The notes under the pieces were generated by a model. It did no database searches. It saw only the letters and a list, made by a program, of their open reading frames with translations, and was not told where the DNA came from. Made by a program: the position numbers and the translations under genes. This document shows positions 60,881 to 64,000 of a stretch of DNA of 64,000 nucleotides, one piece after another; the first letter of the stretch is position 1; each line of letters starts with the position of its first letter. The stretch comes from Neptunicoccus cionae (GTDB lineage: Bacteria; Pseudomonadota; Alphaproteobacteria; Rhodobacterales; Rhodobacteraceae), in NCBI RefSeq assembly GCF_014643735.1, contig NZ_BMKA01000002.1:1-64000 (forward strand), written 5' to 3'.

Positions 60881-61807
60881 ATGACCTATTCTTCTGATAC
60901 CCCGATGAACATTGGCACCCGAGGCTCTCCTCTGGCGCTGGCACAGGCCTATGAAACCCGCGACCGTCTTATGGCCGCGCTGAACCTGCCTGAAACCGCC
61001 TTTAAGGTCCACACGATCAAGACCACTGGCGACCGCGTTCAGGACCGCCCCTTAAGCGAGATCGGCGGCAAGGGCCTGTTTACCAAAGAAATCGAAGAAG
61101 CGATGTTAAGCGGCGCCATCGACATCGCCGTGCATTCCATGAAGGACATGCCTGTCGATCTGCCAGACGGTCTGGTGATTGATTGCATCCTGCCCCGCGA
61201 AGACGTGCGCGACGGTTTTTTGTCGCCCAGCGTGACCGGCATCGCAGAATTGCCCCAAGGGGCTGTCGTGGGAACCTCTTCCCTGCGGCGGCGCGCGCAG
61301 TTGCAACACCGCCGCCCTGACCTGCAAGTGGTTGAATTCCGTGGGAATGTGCAGACCCGACTGCGCAAACTGTCCGAAGGTGTGGCACAGGCGACCTTTC
61401 TGGCGATGGCTGGATTGAAACGTCTTGATATGCCCGCCGATACAGCCACTCCGATTTCGCCCGACGATATGCTGCCCGCAATCGCACAAGGCGCCATTGG
61501 GATCGAACGGCGCAAGGGCGACGAGGCTGCGGCCGCTGCTCTGGCCCTGATCAATGACACTGACACGCAAACCCGACTGTTCGCCGAACGCGCCCTGTTG
61601 CGTGGGCTCGACGGGTCCTGTCAAACACCGATTGCGGGTCTTGCCCTGCTCGACGGCGACCGGATTAAACTGCGAGGCGAAGTGCTGCGCCCCGATGGCA
61701 GCGAAAGCCTAACAGACACCCAATCCGGTGCACGCTCTGACGCCGCGGAGATAGGGGCCGAGATGGCCGCCCGCCTGCGTCCTCGCATGGGAAGCAACTT
61801 TTTCTGA
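60881..61807 (+). CDS. hemC: Porphobilinogen deaminase (hydroxymethylbilane synthase)
   Basis: The start at 60881 is preferred because the sequence then begins [20 protein letters not shown] as in relatives; the frame is open 132 bases further upstream, inside the promoter region. The 308-residue enzyme joins four porphobilinogen units. The cofactor-binding Cys is in [15 protein letters not shown] and the catalytic Asp is in the [13 protein letters not shown] block. It is divergent from hemE and followed by tRNA-Leu after 68 bases. Confidence 0.95.
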   Translation: MTYSSDTPMNIGTRGSPLALAQAYETRDRLMAALNLPETAFKVHTIKTTGDRVQDRPLSEIGGKGLFTKEIEEAMLSGAIDIAVHSMKDMPVDLPDGLVIDCILPREDVRDGFLSPSVTGIAELPQGAVVGTSSLRRRAQLQHRRPDLQVVEFRGNVQTRLRKLSEGVAQATFLAMAGLKRLDMPADTATPISPDDMLPAIAQGAIGIERRKGDEAAAAALALINDTDTQTRLFAERALLRGLDGSCQTPIAGLALLDGDRIKLRGEVLRPDGSESLTDTQSGARSDAAEIGAEMAARLRPRMGSNFF

Positions 61808-61875
61808 AAACCGCGCATGGAGACGCTTTACAATCGCGGCCCAAACCGCAATTGTGCGCCTCCAGTCAGCCGGTT

Positions 61876-61961
61876 GCGGGCGTGATGGAATGGTAGACAT
61901 AACAGACTTAAAATCTGTGGGCCTTTGTGCCGTGGGGGTTCGAGTCCCCCCGCCCGCACCA
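61876..61961 (+). tRNA. tRNA-Leu (UAA)
   Basis: The 86-base gene has acceptor arms GCGGGCG and CGCCCGC, anticodon TAA within AGACTTAAAATCT, a long variable arm (GGGCCTTTGTGCC) as in class II tRNAs, the T arm GGTTCGAGTCC and an encoded CCA end. Confidence 0.93.
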
Positions 61962-62143
61962 CTATTATCCTTTTAAAGTTAACCACTTGGCCAGGCATCG
62001 CTGCGATTTAGTTCAAATTGTGGGCGCTTTAGCTTGGTGCGGACGGCATCGGTAAACCTTTGTTAGCACTCTGTCGCTTACTCTGGTTGCAATCAACGTG
62101 GGCCAATGCACCCGCATACACATTGATATGGGCGAACAGGGCG

Positions 62144-62590
62144 ATGCTTCTTGATCGCGACCAAACAGCAGAGCTGCCTTCACCTGTTGGCCCGTCTGTT
62201 CGACCTAACCACAATACCATTCGTGAGCCGGCGCCGCCAAATGGAACAGGCCGTCCCAGCGGACAGACGGTCCTGCAACTGCCTGCGGGAATGATCCTCG
62301 CCTCGGGGGAGCAGGAGCTGTTCAATCACGTAAATCCGAACGATTTCATGTGGACGGGTCATGGCGCGCGGTCGGTTTCCAGAATGATCGTGTTCCAGCG
62401 CCCCTTTCGCGACAAGCCCGATGTCACCTACGGTCTTAGTAGTTTTGACTGCTCTAAGGCCCAAAATCTGCGCTATCGGGTAGATGTGGGCAGGACCGGA
62501 CAGCAAGGGTTTCGCATCACACTTCACATATGGGGGGACACAAAAATTGCCCGCTGCACAATCCGCTGGCAGGCGATAGGCGTCGGTTAA
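62144..62590 (+). CDS. H-type lectin domain protein
   Basis: The ATG at 62144 with AGGG upstream is preferred to a TTG at 62060. The 148-residue protein has a Pro-rich start, then a segment of short strands (VLQLPAGMILASGEQELF). The C-terminal 60 residues (VFQRPFRDKPDVTYGLSSFD, then GFRITLHIWGDTKIARCTIR) match the H-type lectin fold, which binds N-acetylgalactosamine in invertebrate agglutinins. No signal peptide is evident in this frame, so export is uncertain. It is a single gene; function unknown. Confidence 0.72.
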   Translation: MLLDRDQTAELPSPVGPSVRPNHNTIREPAPPNGTGRPSGQTVLQLPAGMILASGEQELFNHVNPNDFMWTGHGARSVSRMIVFQRPFRDKPDVTYGLSSFDCSKAQNLRYRVDVGRTGQQGFRITLHIWGDTKIARCTIRWQAIGVG

Positions 62591-62695
62591 TATTGCGGTG
62601 GAATTGCACTGTCTAAATCCAACCGATGCACACAGGGCGGCACCAACGATGCCGCCCCGCTGTTCTGGTACCGGTTCGATAAACGACCCTTAGCC

Positions 62696-63535
62696 TCAGG
62701 TGATCTTTTTATCGTCCACAATGTCCATAGTGGCCAAACCGCTCTGCCCCAGTTCGACAGAGGCAAACGGACCGCCCAAGCGGGAATGCCCCGGATCGGT
62801 CGGGTCCATTGGCTGTGCATCTTTCAGGATTTCTTCTGCAAACACCTCTGCATTGTCCTTCGGCTTATACCCCAAATGCCGCGCTTTGGTGTTGTCCACT
62901 GGCGCACGGTCATTGTTGGAAACGCCGTAAATCACGCTCCACTCCACAACGGGCGTCTCAATAGCACGGGTCACAAGCTGGATCAGATCATCATAAGACA
63001 GCCAAGTGCCCAAGGCCCGCGCACCAGTTACCTGCGCCGCCGAAAGAATGCGCAGATGGACAGACTCCATCTGGCGTTTTTCCCAATACATCCGGCCCAG
63101 ATCCTCGGTAAAACACTTTGCCAGACCATAGAACGTATCAGGGCGATGGGGCGCATCAACGCCAATATTATCACGGGAAGGATGCATCCCAACCGCATGG
63201 ATCGAACTTGCATAAACGATGCGGCGCACCCCATGCCGATAGCCAGCCTCCCACACATTGTAGGAGCCAACAAAATTCGGACCCCAAATGTCCTCGAACG
63301 GGACTTCATCCACGATTGCGCCGAAATGGATCACCATATCGGCCCCTTCCATCAGCGACTCGACCTCGTCAAATTTGGAGATATCCGCCTGCACAAACCG
63401 TTCGTTCGCGTATAAATTACCAACGCCTTCGGCAATATCCGTAGACACCAGCTCTTCGCACATCTTTGACAGCGGCTCCCGCAGATATGACCCAAGCCGA
63501 CCCGCGGCACCTGTTAAAACCAGTTTTTTCAGCAT
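62696..63535 (-). CDS. NAD-dependent epimerase/dehydratase, uronate dehydrogenase-like
   Basis: AGAGGATAAC precedes the ATG at 63535, which is preferred to an ATG eight codons upstream. The 279-residue protein is a short-chain dehydrogenase of the extended type: LVLTGAAGRLGSYLRE binds NAD, and YASSIHAVG and FYGLAKCFTED provide Ser, Tyr and Lys of the catalytic set. It resembles uronate dehydrogenases, which oxidise glucuronate or galacturonate to the lactone. Other sugar-nucleotide epimerases cannot be excluded. It lies 76 bases after the FAD oxidoreductase gene fragment on the same strand. Confidence 0.8.
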   Translation of the reverse strand: MLKKLVLTGAAGRLGSYLREPLSKMCEELVSTDIAEGVGNLYANERFVQADISKFDEVESLMEGADMVIHFGAIVDEVPFEDIWGPNFVGSYNVWEAGYRHGVRRIVYASSIHAVGMHPSRDNIGVDAPHRPDTFYGLAKCFTEDLGRMYWEKRQMESVHLRILSAAQVTGARALGTWLSYDDLIQLVTRAIETPVVEWSVIYGVSNNDRAPVDNTKARHLGYKPKDNAEVFAEEILKDAQPMDPTDPGHSRLGGPFASVELGQSGLATMDIVDDKKIT

Positions 63536-63610
63536 GTTATCCTCTTTATTCTCATTCACAATTTCGGTTCAGCCGCCACAACAATCACAATGTGTCGTGG
63601 CATCAGCGGA

Positions 63611-64000
63611 TTAGATCACCGCTTTTTCGTCAAAACTCTCGTTATTTTCAATACGGTCAAATCCGAAAGACGCAAGATCAAGCGAACGGTATTCGCTATA
63701 CGTAATCAATTCGGCCACGCCCCGCCCGAGCGCTGGGGATTGTTGCAGCCCGTGGCCCGAAAATCCATTGGCAAATATGAAATTCCCGACGCGGGGATGC
63801 CGCCCGATCACCGCATTCTGGTCAAACGTATTATAGGCGTAATGGCCGACCCAACTGTTTACCAGTTTGATCGCCTCAAATTGGGGAACACGGTTGGCAA
63901 TGGCGGGCCAGACCTTGTTTTCCCACAAAGAATGATCCGCGATAAAATCGTCCGGCAACACGGCAACGTCGTCTTCCGGCTCTGGTGGGCTGCCCGCCAT
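63611..64000 (-). CDS. FAD-dependent oxidoreductase, C-terminal part, cut by window edge
   Basis: The 129 visible residues form the C-terminal end of a DAO-type flavoprotein: WVGHYAYNTFDQNAVIGRHP, then VGNFIFANGFSGHGLQQSPA, which holds the conserved FAD-contacting Gly-rich stretch. The N-terminus and dinucleotide motif lie beyond the right border. It is similar to FOXRED1-like or amino-acid oxidases acting on N-methyl or N-alkyl amines. It is likely co-transcribed with the epimerase gene downstream. Confidence 0.75.
   Translation of the reverse strand: MAGSPPEPEDDVAVLPDDFIADHSLWENKVWPAIANRVPQFEAIKLVNSWVGHYAYNTFDQNAVIGRHPRVGNFIFANGFSGHGLQQSPALGRGVAELITYSEYRSLDLASFGFDRIENNESFDEKAVI

Overview
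The window reads as chromosomal DNA of a marine-type alphaproteobacterium of the Rhodobacteraceae (Roseobacter group). The evidence is gene content and style: a DUF1523 protein, a pcm-tolC-DUF2497/PopZ-like trio, a calcium-binding RTX protein with type I exporter, a form-II-like molybdenum hydroxylase subunit, a DddQ-type cupin and an OpuA/ProU-type betaine importer. This is family recognition by eye; no search was run.

Layout. 1-296: the broken start of a tyrosine integrase leaving the left edge. 510-8021 (minus): a probable single transcription unit with a TelA-like coiled-coil protein, an unknown protein, an AAA+ ATPase, a second unknown protein with an Asp-rich tail, two small membrane proteins and a TauD-type dioxygenase. 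8268-10282: a PACE efflux protein and succinate-semialdehyde dehydrogenase. 10383-19083: two divergent LuxR-type regulators, a Met- and Cys-containing RTX protein and its ABC/HlyD exporter. 19157-38481: core metabolism and envelope genes (desaturase with XRE regulator, metF with a LysR regulator and a MetR-type box, inositol phosphatase, ygfZ, ABC exporter, class V aminotransferase, an orphan molybdenum subunit, a DUF2235 hydrolase, pcm, tolC, a PopZ-like protein, cobQ).

38955-58418 is the most striking part. An intact tRNA-Cys(GCA) gene is followed by a tyrosine integrase, and the last 47 bp of the tRNA recur exactly at 58372-58418. This bounds a roughly 19.4 kb integrative island. Inside are control genes (two ribbon-helix-helix proteins around a palindromic operator, an XRE regulator), a hipBA toxin-antitoxin pair with three identical-spaced operator dyads, a replication-type winged-helix gene, and a metabolic cargo. 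The cargo is a betaine-type ABC importer, an acyl-CoA synthetase, a DddQ-like cupin, a hydratase/3-hydroxyacyl-CoA dehydrogenase fusion, a thiolase, an acyl-CoA dehydrogenase, and LysR and AraC regulators. Together they suggest import of a betaine- or sulfonium-type compound, CoA activation and beta-oxidation-like chain shortening. The substrate cannot be read from sequence.

58419-64000 returns to core genes after an IS3-family remnant: hemE and hemC (divergent), tRNA-Leu(UAA), an H-type lectin protein, an NAD-dependent epimerase/dehydrogenase, and the C-terminal part of a FAD oxidoreductase cut by the right edge.
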